The notes under the pieces are model-generated. The model saw only the letters and a list, made by a program, of their open reading frames with translations. It had not been told where the DNA came from and did no database searches. A stretch of DNA of 64,000 bases, taken from NCBI RefSeq assembly GCF_014698755.1, contig NZ_JACJTO010000003.1, positions 1 through 64,000 on the forward strand, in the 5' to 3' direction. Positions 1-9,167 of the stretch are shown piece after piece; position 1 is the stretch's first letter; each line of letters opens with the position of its first letter. Both the position numbers and the translations under genes were made by a program. Source of the stretch: Aphanizomenon flos-aquae FACHB-1287 (GTDB taxonomy: Bacteria > Cyanobacteriota > Cyanobacteriia > Cyanobacteriales > Nostocaceae).

Positions 1-33
1 TTTGTCTTATATCAGTCGAATATGCTGCTGCCA

Positions 34-114
34 TATATATCTCAATTATTTTCTTTTTTTTCCATCTTTAAAGTTTACCATCTTTGTACCGCTTTTGATC
101 TCAAACTGCTGTAA
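34..114. repeat. 81-bp inverted repeat, left copy
   Basis: This stretch matches the reverse complement of 2436-2516 over about 81 bases with two mismatches. The two copies face each other across a convergent gene pair (331-1665 and 1719-2348). I see no coding capacity and no clear terminal repeats of its own. The rest of 1-330 is AT-rich leader without a gene that I can support. Confidence 0.85.
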
Positions 115-330
115 TATCTATTTTAGATTTTTCCCAATCCAATCCGATCTAGGTTTTTGAGATCAGACGAATTTTCTGGGAATTCCGCCGTCCTTATTTC
201 TACACCTCTAGGCTTCTAGCTCAGGAATTACAGCTATTGAATTATTTAATAACTACATCATACATGATTTTTCTGTTACCTCTCCTAAAAATGTTAGTGT
301 AGAAGGTGAAAATCAATTTGTGATTTCTTT

Positions 331-1665
331 GTGTTTTCCCGTAACTATTCTGCTGTATTTCTGAGTTTAGCTGTTTTACTATCTTCCTTAACAGCCTGTA
401 CCAACAGTCGATCTGCTAAAAACCTAGAACAGTCCTTAGCTGCTGACCCTCGGCTGCAAAATAATCCTGTTCCCTTTGGCACACCTCAGATTCAGGAAGT
501 AACACCAAACCCAAACACATCAACAATCAAATTACCGGCTGATTTTCCTCCGGATATCCCCATTTATCCTAACGCCAAACTAGAGGAAGTTACACCAGCT
601 AATTCCCAAAATAAAATATCAATTCGTTGGCAAAGTGCAGATCCTAGTAATTTAATTACCAGCTTTTACCGTCAGCAATTACCAGCTAAAAACTGGCAGA
701 TTATCCAACAGCCTCCAGATGATGTGGAGGGCGCTTTTTCCGCGCGACGCAATGGTTTACTCATTAACCTCACAATTCAGCCACAGACCGTTACTCAAGC
801 CGCACCCAATCAACCCCAAACAGCTACTAAATTATTAATTGAATATTCGTCTAATTCTCAGGACACATCAACTCAAGCGATTAAACCATTAGATAATTCC
901 CAATTGACCGATCCAGTGTTACCTAATGGTAATAATCCTAACATAGCAACTCCGCCAACTATCCAGCCAACCAACCAACTTGAAACCTTCACAACTCAGG
1001 AATTTACGGATATTCAAAAAGCACCACCAGAATGGCGATCGCACATTCAAGATTTAGCTACATTAGGTGTTTTATCTATCCAACCCAAAGGAACTAAGGA
1101 ATTTCTTCCCGACAAAATTATTACCCGTCGAGAATATGCTCGTTGGCTAGTTGCAGCTAATAATGCTATGTATGCTAACATTCCAGCCAAAAAAATCCGG
1201 TTAGCATTCCCTAACACTCAACCAGCTTTTAGGGATATCCTCACTAAAGATCCTGATTTTCTAGTTATTCAAAGTTTAGCAGAAGCAGGTTTAATTCCTA
1301 GCTCCTTATCTGGAGATGCTACAGCGGTTTTATTTCGTCCTGATGCTCCCCTTACACGAGAACAATTAATCCTGTGGAAAGTTCCTTTAGATACTCGTCA
1401 AGCCTTACCCTCAGCTAATTTAGAAGCCGTTAAACAAACTTGGGGTTTTCAAGATACAGGCAATATTCAACCCCAAGCATTAAAAGCAATTTTGGCTGAC
1501 TTCCAAAACGGCGAACAATCAAATATTCGTCGAGTTTTTGGTTATACAACACTATTTCAACCGAAAAAACCCGTAACTCGTGCGGAAGCTAGTGCAGCTT
1601 TGTGGTATTTCGGTACTCAAGGTGAGGGAATATCAGCAACGGAAGCTTTAAAATTGAAGAATTAA
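331..1665 (+). CDS. SLH-domain lipoprotein
   Basis: Probable envelope lipoprotein with S-layer homology (SLH) repeats, which in cyanobacteria usually anchor proteins to the cell wall or outer envelope. It starts with GTG. A hydrophobic signal ends in the lipobox LTAC, with Cys23 as the likely lipidated residue. Residues ~60-175 form a small domain of unknown role (PADFPPDIPIYPNA, then a beta-rich stretch). Three SLH-like segments follow from about residue 225, beginning FTDIQKAP, AFRDILTK and WGFQDTGN. The gene converges on a peptidoglycan-binding protein, and both lie inside an inverted repeat. Family confidence is high. The exact function is unknown. Confidence 0.8.
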   Translation: MFSRNYSAVFLSLAVLLSSLTACTNSRSAKNLEQSLAADPRLQNNPVPFGTPQIQEVTPNPNTSTIKLPADFPPDIPIYPNAKLEEVTPANSQNKISIRWQSADPSNLITSFYRQQLPAKNWQIIQQPPDDVEGAFSARRNGLLINLTIQPQTVTQAAPNQPQTATKLLIEYSSNSQDTSTQAIKPLDNSQLTDPVLPNGNNPNIATPPTIQPTNQLETFTTQEFTDIQKAPPEWRSHIQDLATLGVLSIQPKGTKEFLPDKIITRREYARWLVAANNAMYANIPAKKIRLAFPNTQPAFRDILTKDPDFLVIQSLAEAGLIPSSLSGDATAVLFRPDAPLTREQLILWKVPLDTRQALPSANLEAVKQTWGFQDTGNIQPQALKAILADFQNGEQSNIRRVFGYTTLFQPKKPVTRAEASAALWYFGTQGEGISATEALKLKN

Positions 1666-1718
1666 TTGGTTTCTATTGATTAATTTTTCAATTAACCCAC
1701 ACCTTAAGAATGGGATTG

Positions 1719-2348
1719 TTAATTTATTTTTTCAGGTGTAGCTGTTGGTGTAGCTGTTGGTGTAGCTGTTGGTGTAGTTGTTGGTTTAGTTGTTGGTGTA
1801 GCTGTTGGTGTAGCTGTTGGTGTAGTTGTTGGTTTAGTTGTTGGTTTGGCTGTTGGTTTAGTTACCCGTTCATTAATAATAGCTTGAACTTCGGCATTGA
1901 GTTTCTGACGAAGTTGTAAATCAGCAATCCCAGTTTCTGAAAGTTGATGTTGCTTCTGGTACTCCTTTACTAACTCTTCTAACTGAGGACTGTAAAATTG
2001 ATTACGGGGAAGTAGAGTTTTTGGTTTAAGTACAGTATTCAAATTACTTTGTAGAATTTCGACGATCATAGCAGCTTGATCTTGAGTTTGGGGACCTGCT
2101 TTCCCGTCCACCTTCAACTTGTAGCCTGTTTGAAATTGAGTGATGGCCTTTTTAGTTTCCTCATCAGTTAGAGGATCTTTTGTAACTTTAACGTTATAAC
2201 CCAATCCCCGTAGTACAGATCGGAATTCATCTGGTTTATAATTGCGTTGACGGGCTGCAAAAGCTACGTCCGAAGCTGCAACACTAGCTGCGACCATACA
2301 GGCTAAAGCTATAGTTACTCTGGATTTATCAAAACCACACCACATCAT
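1719..2348 (-). CDS. secreted peptidoglycan-binding-domain protein with Thr/Pro repeat tail
   Basis: Exported protein with an N-terminal signal peptide (VAASVAASDVAFA) and two peptidoglycan_binding_1-like segments: residues ~36-95 (RSVLRGLGYNV, ITQFQTGYKLKVDGKAGPQT) and ~115-150 (LVKEYQKQHQLSETGIADLQL). The last ~45 residues are a low-complexity tail of TPTA and KPTT units, encoded by a 12-base minisatellite. AAGGAG sits about 7 bases before the ATG, so the start is good; a second ATG follows at once. A wall-binding structural role is likely by family. The tail may span the wall or vary in length between strains, which is an inference. Confidence 0.75.
   Translation of the reverse strand: MMWCGFDKSRVTIALACMVAASVAASDVAFAARQRNYKPDEFRSVLRGLGYNVKVTKDPLTDEETKKAITQFQTGYKLKVDGKAGPQTQDQAAMIVEILQSNLNTVLKPKTLLPRNQFYSPQLEELVKEYQKQHQLSETGIADLQLRQKLNAEVQAIINERVTKPTAKPTTKPTTTPTATPTATPTTKPTTTPTATPTATPTATPEKIN
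1736..1866. repeat. 12-bp minisatellite inside a coding tail
   Basis: About ten tandem units of the form GTAGCTGTTGGT, with variants GTAGTTGTTGGT and TTAGTTGTTGGT, encode the TPTA/KPTT tail of the minus-strand peptidoglycan-binding protein. The unit is a multiple of three, so copy-number change keeps the frame. Confidence 0.85.
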
Positions 2349-2435
2349 AAAAACTCCTTGGTATTAAATGCTTGCTAAATAAAGATTAGCAGGTATTTTT
2401 GAAATTTTTTAACTTGTGGCTTAATAATTTAGTTC

Positions 2436-2516
2436 TTACAGCAGTTTGAGATCAAACGCGGTACAAAGAGGGTAAACTTTAAAGATGGAAAAAAAAGAAA
2501 ATAATTGAGATATATA
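2436..2516. repeat. 81-bp inverted repeat, right copy
   Basis: Inverted copy of 34-114, with two differences in 81 bases. Its distal edge (GATATATA) coincides with the TA at which the IS630-type element 2515-3182 begins. The repeat either ends there or was cut by that insertion. Confidence 0.85.
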
Positions 2517-3182
2517 GCAATCCTAAATGATTTATGAGAAAACACCATAGTTATGAAGTTTAGGGAAGTCAAAAATTTGACAATTAATTGAGAGTTCAAA
2601 TAACGCTTTAACTACGGCGAAAGAATGACAGAAAAAATAAAACTCTCTGATTAGTCGTTTTGCTTGCAACCAAATATCTTCCACCGGATTCTGTTGTGGT
2701 GCATTTGGGGCAAATCTCAAGCAGGTAATCAGCCATTTTTCTTTTTCAAGTTCACGATTTAATGAATCTAAATAATCTTGAATTTCTTGTGAACGGTGAT
2801 AACTTGCACCATCCCAGATTATTAAAAGTTTGGCTTTGCTGACGCTGTTGGCGGAGGTATTCTACAAAATTAATTGTGTTTTTAGTATCACCTTTTTCAG
2901 CCGCATAAGTGATAAATTCTTTGGTTTTATAATCCAATGCAATGCTTTTTTATAGGTACTAATAAAGCCAGATGAGACACTTAATATTGGCATTATCTCT
3001 TCATGTTTGTATCCAGATAGGAGCATTTTTACTGCGGTAGCCCGCTTGATTTCACGCGGTTAGTTACTATTTTTGATAAAATCTGCTAATAACTGCATCC
3101 ACATCCTCACACCTACACCTTAGTTTTAAACGTTACTTTTTATCTATATCAGTATTTTCTCATGAATGATTCCGGATTGCTA
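2515..3182 (-). mobile_element. IS630-family element, internally deleted, with intact ends
   Basis: Terminal inverted repeats of about 28 bases are visible at 2515-2542 (TAGCAATCCTAAATGATT...) and 3155-3182 (read on the minus strand TAGCAATCCGGAATCATT...). They match at 24 of 28 positions. The ends start with TA next to further TA, as expected for IS630/Tc1 elements, which target TA. The element is only ~670 bp, against roughly 1.1 kb for a complete one. The transposase inside is broken, so it can move only if a related transposase acts in trans. Confidence 0.85.
2532..3110 (-). pseudogene. IS630 transposase remnant
   Basis: Read on the minus strand, three pieces of an IS630-type transposase can be pieced together. 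First is an N-terminal helix-turn-helix region (REIKRATAVKMLLSGY), preceded by an in-frame stop. Next is a mid part (KTKEFITYAAEKGDTKNT, then INFVEYLRQQ). Last, after a frameshift near 2840, is the DDE C-terminal part (IIWDGASYHRS, then RFAPNAPQQNPVEDIW). The first catalytic Asp region between the N-terminal and middle pieces is missing. Stops, a frameshift and an internal deletion make this a pseudogene. Confidence 0.85.
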
Positions 3183-3284
3183 TAATTGTCGGGAATTAGT
3201 TAGGTCATTATTAAGATTATCTCCTAATAAGCGGAATTATTATCAACAGGGTGAGAGAGCTATGAGGCTTATTTTATCTGCATC

Positions 3285-3410
3285 TTAACCATTTTTGTCA
3301 TCCCGTAAGGCATAATTCTCAATCTTTTCACGAGGAAAAGGACGGACAAAAAAAGGAATATCTTTGAGCTTAACTTCAGTTTCAGCAGTCCATTTAATTT
3401 GTTCACTCAT
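3285..3410 (-). pseudogene. truncated PCP_red-type small protein
   Basis: This 41-codon reading frame starts MSEQIKWTAETEVKLKDIPF and continues FVRPFPREKIENYA. It resembles the start of the small PCP_red domain (named for the C-terminal part of light-independent protochlorophyllide reductase ChlB; also found as small stand-alone cyanobacterial proteins). The usual second half is missing and the frame ends in DDKNG-stop, so it is probably a 3'-truncated relic. It has a proper ATG. A functional minigene cannot be excluded. The surrounding stretches 3183-3284 and 3411-3628 hold no other gene that I can support. Confidence 0.55.
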
Positions 3411-3628
3411 GGATTTTCAGGGTGTTATTTTGAATATTAGAGATTTCGATTTATGCACAGTTAAAAAAATACAGTATTTTTCAGATATTTGTACCCAACT
3501 TTTGTTTTTCTCTTCTTTCTTCCTTTGCGACTTTGCGCCTTTGCGTGAGATATAAAATATAGTTCACGAACATCGCTATAACATCGTTACCAGGTTTAAC
3601 CTAGTAACGATATGTAAAGACAATTATC

Positions 3629-5099
<1,471 letters not shown>

Positions 5100-5211
5100 T
5101 GATGTAGATTGTAGCATTTTCGTGATCTTTGGGGGAGGGTGATGATAAATCGTGAGGATGTTTGTCCGTTATAATGGTTTTGTAGTGAAATATCACAAGG
5201 CACGATAAAAC

Positions 5212-6300
5212 ATGAACATGACTGAAATAAGTAGTGAGACAGATATTATCGAAAATTTTAAAGATGACGAAGACGAAAATATTCCATTTAAATACTCTAT
5301 AACTAGTTATGGAGCAGATTACCCTGTTGATAGTCTGGTCAAACGACTGGAAAATGGGAGTATATATATTCCCTCATTACAACGTCATTATGTCTGGAAA
5401 TTAGATCAAGCTTCACGTTTTATAGAATCTCTTTTAATTGGATTACCTGTTCCAGGAATCTTTTTTTCAAAAGAGAAAGAAACGGGAAAACTATTAGTAA
5501 TTGATGGACAGCAAAGATTAAGGACTCTTCAATATTTTTATCATGGCATTTTTCAACCAAGTGACAAAAAATTTGGTCTTAAAGATGTACAAAAGCAATT
5601 TGAAGGATGCACTTATGATTCTTTGGAAGAGGAAGATCGTCGGCGATTAGATGACTCAATTATACACGCCACAATTGTCACTCAAGATGAACCATCTGAG
5701 GATGATAGCAGTATTTATCATATTTTTAAAAGACTGAATACAGGCGGTACTGTCTTAAAAGCTCAAGAGATTCGTTCTTCTATTTATCATGGTGAATTTA
5801 ATGATTTATTAAAAGATATGAATAATCATCCTGCATGGCGATCTATATATGGCAGAACTGATAAAAATATGCGCGATGAAGAAATGATTCTCCGGTTTCT
5901 TGCACTTTATTTTAAATCTGATGAATACAAGAAACCAATGACAGAATTTCTTAATGAATTTATGGGTAAAAATCGCCATCTTAAAATTTATTCCAGTCAA
6001 GAAATTAAACAGAAATTTGAAACCACTATTAAAACTATCTATGATTGCATTGGCGGTAAGGCATTTAAACCAAAAAGAAACTTAAATGCTGCTGTATTTG
6101 ATGCAGTAATGATAGGTATTGCCCGTCGTTTAGAAAATGGTGAGATTAAAGACATTGATTCACTATCTTTAAAGTATGAAGCACTGCTTAATGATCATGA
6201 TTTTCAAGTAGTAACAACGAATACGGCTCGTACTTCTGAAGTAGGAATTGTCAAAGAAAGAATTAAATTGGCGACTGAGGCTTTTACTGAAATAAAATGA
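5212..6300 (+). CDS. DUF262 (GmrS/ParB-like NTPase-nuclease) protein
   Basis: The N-terminal domain of ~200 residues carries the DUF262 signature: IPSLQRHYVW at 53-62, a hydrophobic helix (FIESLLIGLPVPGIFF), and the invariant DGQQR at 98-102 in LLVIDGQQRLRTL. FKRLNTGG at about 180 is also typical. DUF262 has a ParB-like fold found in GmrSD-type modification-dependent restriction enzymes and several defence loci. The C-terminal DUF1524 HNH nuclease common in that family is absent at 362 residues. The next gene overlaps by four bases (ATGA) and encodes a HEPN protein, so the two are probably co-translated. A defence or toxin role is an inference. Confidence 0.8.
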   Translation: MNMTEISSETDIIENFKDDEDENIPFKYSITSYGADYPVDSLVKRLENGSIYIPSLQRHYVWKLDQASRFIESLLIGLPVPGIFFSKEKETGKLLVIDGQQRLRTLQYFYHGIFQPSDKKFGLKDVQKQFEGCTYDSLEEEDRRRLDDSIIHATIVTQDEPSEDDSSIYHIFKRLNTGGTVLKAQEIRSSIYHGEFNDLLKDMNNHPAWRSIYGRTDKNMRDEEMILRFLALYFKSDEYKKPMTEFLNEFMGKNRHLKIYSSQEIKQKFETTIKTIYDCIGGKAFKPKRNLNAAVFDAVMIGIARRLENGEIKDIDSLSLKYEALLNDHDFQVVTTNTARTSEVGIVKERIKLATEAFTEIK

Positions 6301-6767
6301 AGAATAATGAGGTGATACGGGCTAAACAAAAACTTGACAAAGTATTTGCCAAAATTGATCAACTACCAAAAGAGGATATTGAATTACAAGCTCATTGGGC
6401 AAAATATTTATGTATATTAGTTTCAGGATTTTTAGAAAATTCTGTGCGATCAATATATAGTGAATATGCAAAAAAGGTTTCTAAATCTACTAAACTTACT
6501 AACTTTGTAGAAAGTAAATTGAAGGATTTACAAAACCCTAGAATGGACAAAATACTTCAGTTAACGGGATCATTTAGTCGAGAATGGCAATCTAATCTGG
6601 AAAAAGCTACGGAAGGTGAATTAAAAGATGCAATTAATAGTATTGTTGCTAATAGAAATAATATCGCCCATGGTGAAGATTCGCGTATAACCTATGCAAG
6701 AATAAAAGACTACTATGAAAAAGCTATTAAGGTCATTAACATGATTGAAAATCAGTGTAACCTCTAG
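6297..6767 (+). CDS. HEPN-domain protein (MAE_28990/MAE_18760-like)
   Basis: All-helical protein of 156 residues with the HEPN RNase motif R-X4-H: Arg120 and His125 in ANRNNIAHGED. The upstream helix FLENSVRSIYSEYA fits the same fold. It resembles the MAE_28990/MAE_18760 HEPN families known from cyanobacteria, which are predicted endoribonucleases. Its start overlaps the stop of the DUF262 gene (ATGA), so the pair is translationally coupled. By analogy with other HEPN pairs it may be the toxic RNase, with DUF262 as its sensor or controller. That is unproven. Confidence 0.75.
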   Translation: MKNNEVIRAKQKLDKVFAKIDQLPKEDIELQAHWAKYLCILVSGFLENSVRSIYSEYAKKVSKSTKLTNFVESKLKDLQNPRMDKILQLTGSFSREWQSNLEKATEGELKDAINSIVANRNNIAHGEDSRITYARIKDYYEKAIKVINMIENQCNL

Positions 6768-6862
6768 TGTAGTTATGATCTTTTATACTCACCTCAAGCT
6801 TCATCAGTATTAACACTTCAATGACGCAATTATTGTATTCCTGGGCTATTGTAGAACTTTAG

Positions 6863-7207
6863 TATCACAATAATATTTATACACTTATATATTCCTGTTT
6901 TTTACCCCACATTGAGACACAGGAGCTTATTGACACAATCAGAGCTAAAGCCTCCGAGCTTTCTTTACCCTTACCGGATATTCCTGATGGCCCTATCAGT
7001 CCAGCCAAAATCATGTATTTTTGTAAATGTGGCAAAAACCTCCAGCAATATCGCTCAACAAAGATCACAAACTGCGATAATTTAAGAACAGCTTTTGGAT
7101 TCATCCATGTACCGTGAGACAACCGGGAACTTATCCAGCACCGGATAAAAGCTTGGGTGACTATTCGTGACAAAGATACGAGTAATCACAAACTGTTAAA
7201 CCTGTAA
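6863..7207 (+). pseudogene. possible gene relic with one internal stop
   Basis: A protein-like frame runs 84 codons (HIETQELIDTIRAKASELSL, later KIMYFCKCGKNLQQYRS) to a single TGA at 7115-7117, then 29 more codons in the same frame (DNRELIQHRIKAWVTIRDKD) to TAA. No start codon precedes it. The composition looks coding, but I do not recognise the family. It fills most of the 550-base space between the HEPN gene and psbH. It could be chance; treat it as a tentative relic. Confidence 0.3.
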
Positions 7208-7317
7208 TTAGTTTCGTCTAAAACAGGCTAATTAAAACCAAGAATCCCCAGTCTGTAAAGGTTTGGGAATGTCTAAAAAAATTTAAAAAAGCTTTGGCAA
7301 CTGATCTTAGGTGAACT

Positions 7318-7521
7318 ATGGCACAACGGACTAGGTTGGGAGACGTTCTCAGACCCTTAAATGCTGAGTATGGTAAAGTAGCCCCAGGTTGGGGAACAAC
7401 ACCTTTAATGGGTGTATTTATGGGTTTATTTCTCGTATTTCTGCTCATTATCCTTCAAGTTTATAACAAGTCTCTGTTAATTCAGGATGTGCTTGTTGAT
7501 TGGCGCAGTTTAGGCGGTTAA
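7318..7521 (+). CDS. psbH: photosystem II protein PsbH
   Basis: Small single-span thylakoid subunit of photosystem II, located near CP47 and needed for stable assembly and for acceptor-side function. The 67 residues match cyanobacterial Psb[21 protein letters not shown], one membrane helix ([20 protein letters not shown]), and the lumenal end [15 protein letters not shown] lies 4 bases before the ATG. In many cyanobacteria psbN sits next to psbH on the other strand. Here psbN is 1.4 kb downstream on the same strand. A strong terminator follows. Confidence 0.97.
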   Translation: MAQRTRLGDVLRPLNAEYGKVAPGWGTTPLMGVFMGLFLVFLLIILQVYNKSLLIQDVLVDWRSLGG

Positions 7522-7554
7522 GGCTATCCAGCCATCAAGCTAACATGATTACCT

Positions 7555-7578
7555 ACCCGGCTTGTCCGGGTTTTTTTA
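7555..7578 (+). terminator. rho-independent terminator after psbH
   Basis: Six-base GC-rich stem ACCCGG/CCGGGT with a five-base loop, followed by seven T residues. It separates psbH from tatA. Confidence 0.85.
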
Positions 7579-7675
7579 TGATTCAAAAAAAACGCCTAAA
7601 AATAGCGATAAAATTAGTCTAAGTCCCCAAGCCATAGGGTAGCTGTGGCGGTTTTTCAGTCTACAGGAGAAAATA

Positions 7676-7936
7676 ATGAATATATTTGGTATCGGTTTGC
7701 CAGAAATGGCTGTAATCATGGTGGTCGCATTATTAATCTTTGGACCTAAGAAGTTACCGGAAATTGGTCGGAGTTTTGGGAAAACTATTCGCAGTTTTCA
7801 AGAAGCTTCTAATGAATTTCAAAGCGAATTTAAACGAGAAACTGAACAATTAAAGGAAACTGTCCAAACAACTGCCGAATTAGAACACAAACACATTGAA
7901 GCTGGAAAAACCCAGCCGGAAAACATACAAGGATGA
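7676..7936 (+). CDS. tatA: Sec-independent protein translocase TatA/E
   Basis: Pore-forming component of the twin-arginine translocase that moves folded proteins across the thylakoid or cytoplasmic membrane. It has the expected form: a short N-terminal membrane helix (MNIFGIGLPEMAVIMVVALL), the FGPKKLPEIGRSFGK hinge and amphipathic helix, then a charged tail. At 86 residues it is of normal length. AGGAG stands 7 bases before the ATG. The stop overlaps the pth start by four bases (ATGA), so the two are co-translated. No tatC is seen in this window. Confidence 0.93.
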   Translation: MNIFGIGLPEMAVIMVVALLIFGPKKLPEIGRSFGKTIRSFQEASNEFQSEFKRETEQLKETVQTTAELEHKHIEAGKTQPENIQG

Positions 7937-8577
7937 AAGATGAAGAACTAAAATCAACGGCTTTGGTGATTCCCCAGCTAATTGTTGGTCTGGGAAACCC
8001 AGAACCCAAATATGACCAAACTCGTCATAATATTGGCTTTGCAGCTATAGATACTTTAGCTCGCGCTTGGCAAATTTCTCTGGCTGAAAATCGCAAGTTT
8101 CAGGGCGACTTTGGTGAGGGAAATACACTGGGTCAGGGTAAAATCCGCTTACTTAAGCCTTTAACCTATATGAACCGTTCAGGACAAGCTATTCAATCTG
8201 TTACCAATTGGTATAAATTACCGCCTGAATCAGTATTAGTCATTTATGACGATTTAGATTTACCTTTGGGTAAAACTCGATTACGCTTATCCGGTTCTGC
8301 TGGTGGACATAATGGGATGAAAAGCATTATTTCTCACCTAAATACCCAGAATTTCCCCAGATTACGGATTGGTATAGGTAAACCAAAGGGCGCAATAGAC
8401 GGAGATAATTCTCATACTGTTTCTCATGTTTTAGGGCGATTTTCCGCTACTGAAAATCAAGTCATGTCTCAAGTCTTAAACTTTGTGGTTGACTGTGTTG
8501 AATTTAGTTTTAAACAGGGAGTAGAAAAGGCAATGAATCTTTGTAATACTAAGAATTTTACTAATATTGATTCTTAA
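7933..8577 (+). CDS. pth: peptidyl-tRNA hydrolase
   Basis: Frees tRNA from peptidyl-tRNAs that drop off the ribosome. Family motifs are complete: IVGLGNPEPKYDQTRHNIGF with the catalytic His, LLKPLTYMNRSGQAI, IYDDLDLPLGK with the catalytic Asp, and GSAGGHNGMKSI. The 214 residues include a short N-terminal extension compared with E. coli Pth. It is coupled to tatA by a four-base overlap. The downstream 347 bases to psbN hold no other ORF that I believe, only a promoter and hairpins. Confidence 0.96.
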   Translation: MKDEELKSTALVIPQLIVGLGNPEPKYDQTRHNIGFAAIDTLARAWQISLAENRKFQGDFGEGNTLGQGKIRLLKPLTYMNRSGQAIQSVTNWYKLPPESVLVIYDDLDLPLGKTRLRLSGSAGGHNGMKSIISHLNTQNFPRLRIGIGKPKGAIDGDNSHTVSHVLGRFSATENQVMSQVLNFVVDCVEFSFKQGVEKAMNLCNTKNFTNIDS

Positions 8578-8741
8578 ATGATTTTAGTTTCAGATTGATT
8601 TTTATTGTGTCTGGAAAAAATTTAAGTATTGTGGGCATTGTCTAGTCTACGTATATTTAAAAATTCAATATTAGTCCTCTCAAATTTCTCATTAAGTGGG
8701 AAACGAGAGTAGCTTTAACCCTGAGAGGGAAACTATACACC

Positions 8742-8770
8742 TTGACAATTGCCATACTTTTCGCTACAAT
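8742..8770 (+). promoter_or_regulatory. sigma-70 type promoter upstream of psbN
   Basis: TTGACA (8742-8747) and TACAAT (8765-8770) are spaced by 17 bases, a near-consensus housekeeping promoter. The transcript would begin near 8777. That gives a ~148-base leader before psbN with two clear hairpins: GGCTGT-TTGGC-ACAGCC near 8814-8830, and CTCAGC/GCTGAG near 8856-8880. Either a structured 5' leader or a separate small RNA is possible. Confidence 0.7.
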
Positions 8771-8924
8771 TACTAAATAAGCAAGCACAATGCTTTCAGC
8801 AGAGTGTATGGTGGCTGTTTGGCACAGCCTTCACGAGTGAAAATCTCTTAATAATCTCAGCTTCTAAAGATGCTGAGAGTGTCAATTTCTATAAATATGG
8901 CTTTCATAATATACATCTAAATTT

Positions 8925-9062
8925 ATGGACTTAGAACCCGCTACGGTGATTGGAATTTCTTTTTGCGCGGCGTTAGTTGCTATTACTGGTATGGCAATTT
9001 ACACATCTTTTGGCCCTCCAAGCCAGCAATTAGATGATCCTTTTGATGAACATGATGATTAA
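8925..9062 (+). CDS. psbN: photosystem II assembly protein PsbN
   Basis: Small membrane protein needed for photosystem II assembly and repair; it is not a subunit of the finished complex. The 45 residues start MDLEPATVIGISFCAALVAI and end with the highly conserved GPPSQQLDDPFDEHDD. It has one membrane helix. It lies on the same strand as psbH but behind tatA and pth, not antisense next to psbH. A near-consensus promoter lies 155-183 bases upstream. Confidence 0.95.
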   Translation: MDLEPATVIGISFCAALVAITGMAIYTSFGPPSQQLDDPFDEHDD

Positions 9063-9167
9063 TAAGGTTTGGGCAATTTGTTGAGTTATCTCTAGGTTTC
9101 AAGTCCTCGATTTCTTTAAGAAGTCGGGGACTTTGCTATTCAGAAATTATTAAAAATTCCTATGTGT

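Noticed and set aside
1710-1919. 69-codon plus-strand frame of repeated Cys-Trp-Cys-Ser
   Set aside because: It is the antisense reading of the TPTA minisatellite in the peptidoglycan-binding gene, and its composition follows the repeat.
3364-3555. 63-codon plus-strand frame
   Set aside because: It overlaps the PCP_red-like fragment in antisense and a dispersed CTTTGCG-type repeat, and looks like no protein family.
6877-7173. 98-codon minus-strand frame upstream of psbH
   Set aside because: The opposite frame (6863-7207) has the more protein-like composition, and the minus frame shows no family features.
8749-8934. 61-codon frame upstream of psbN
   Set aside because: It starts within the promoter spacer, covers the hairpin leader and runs into psbN out of frame.
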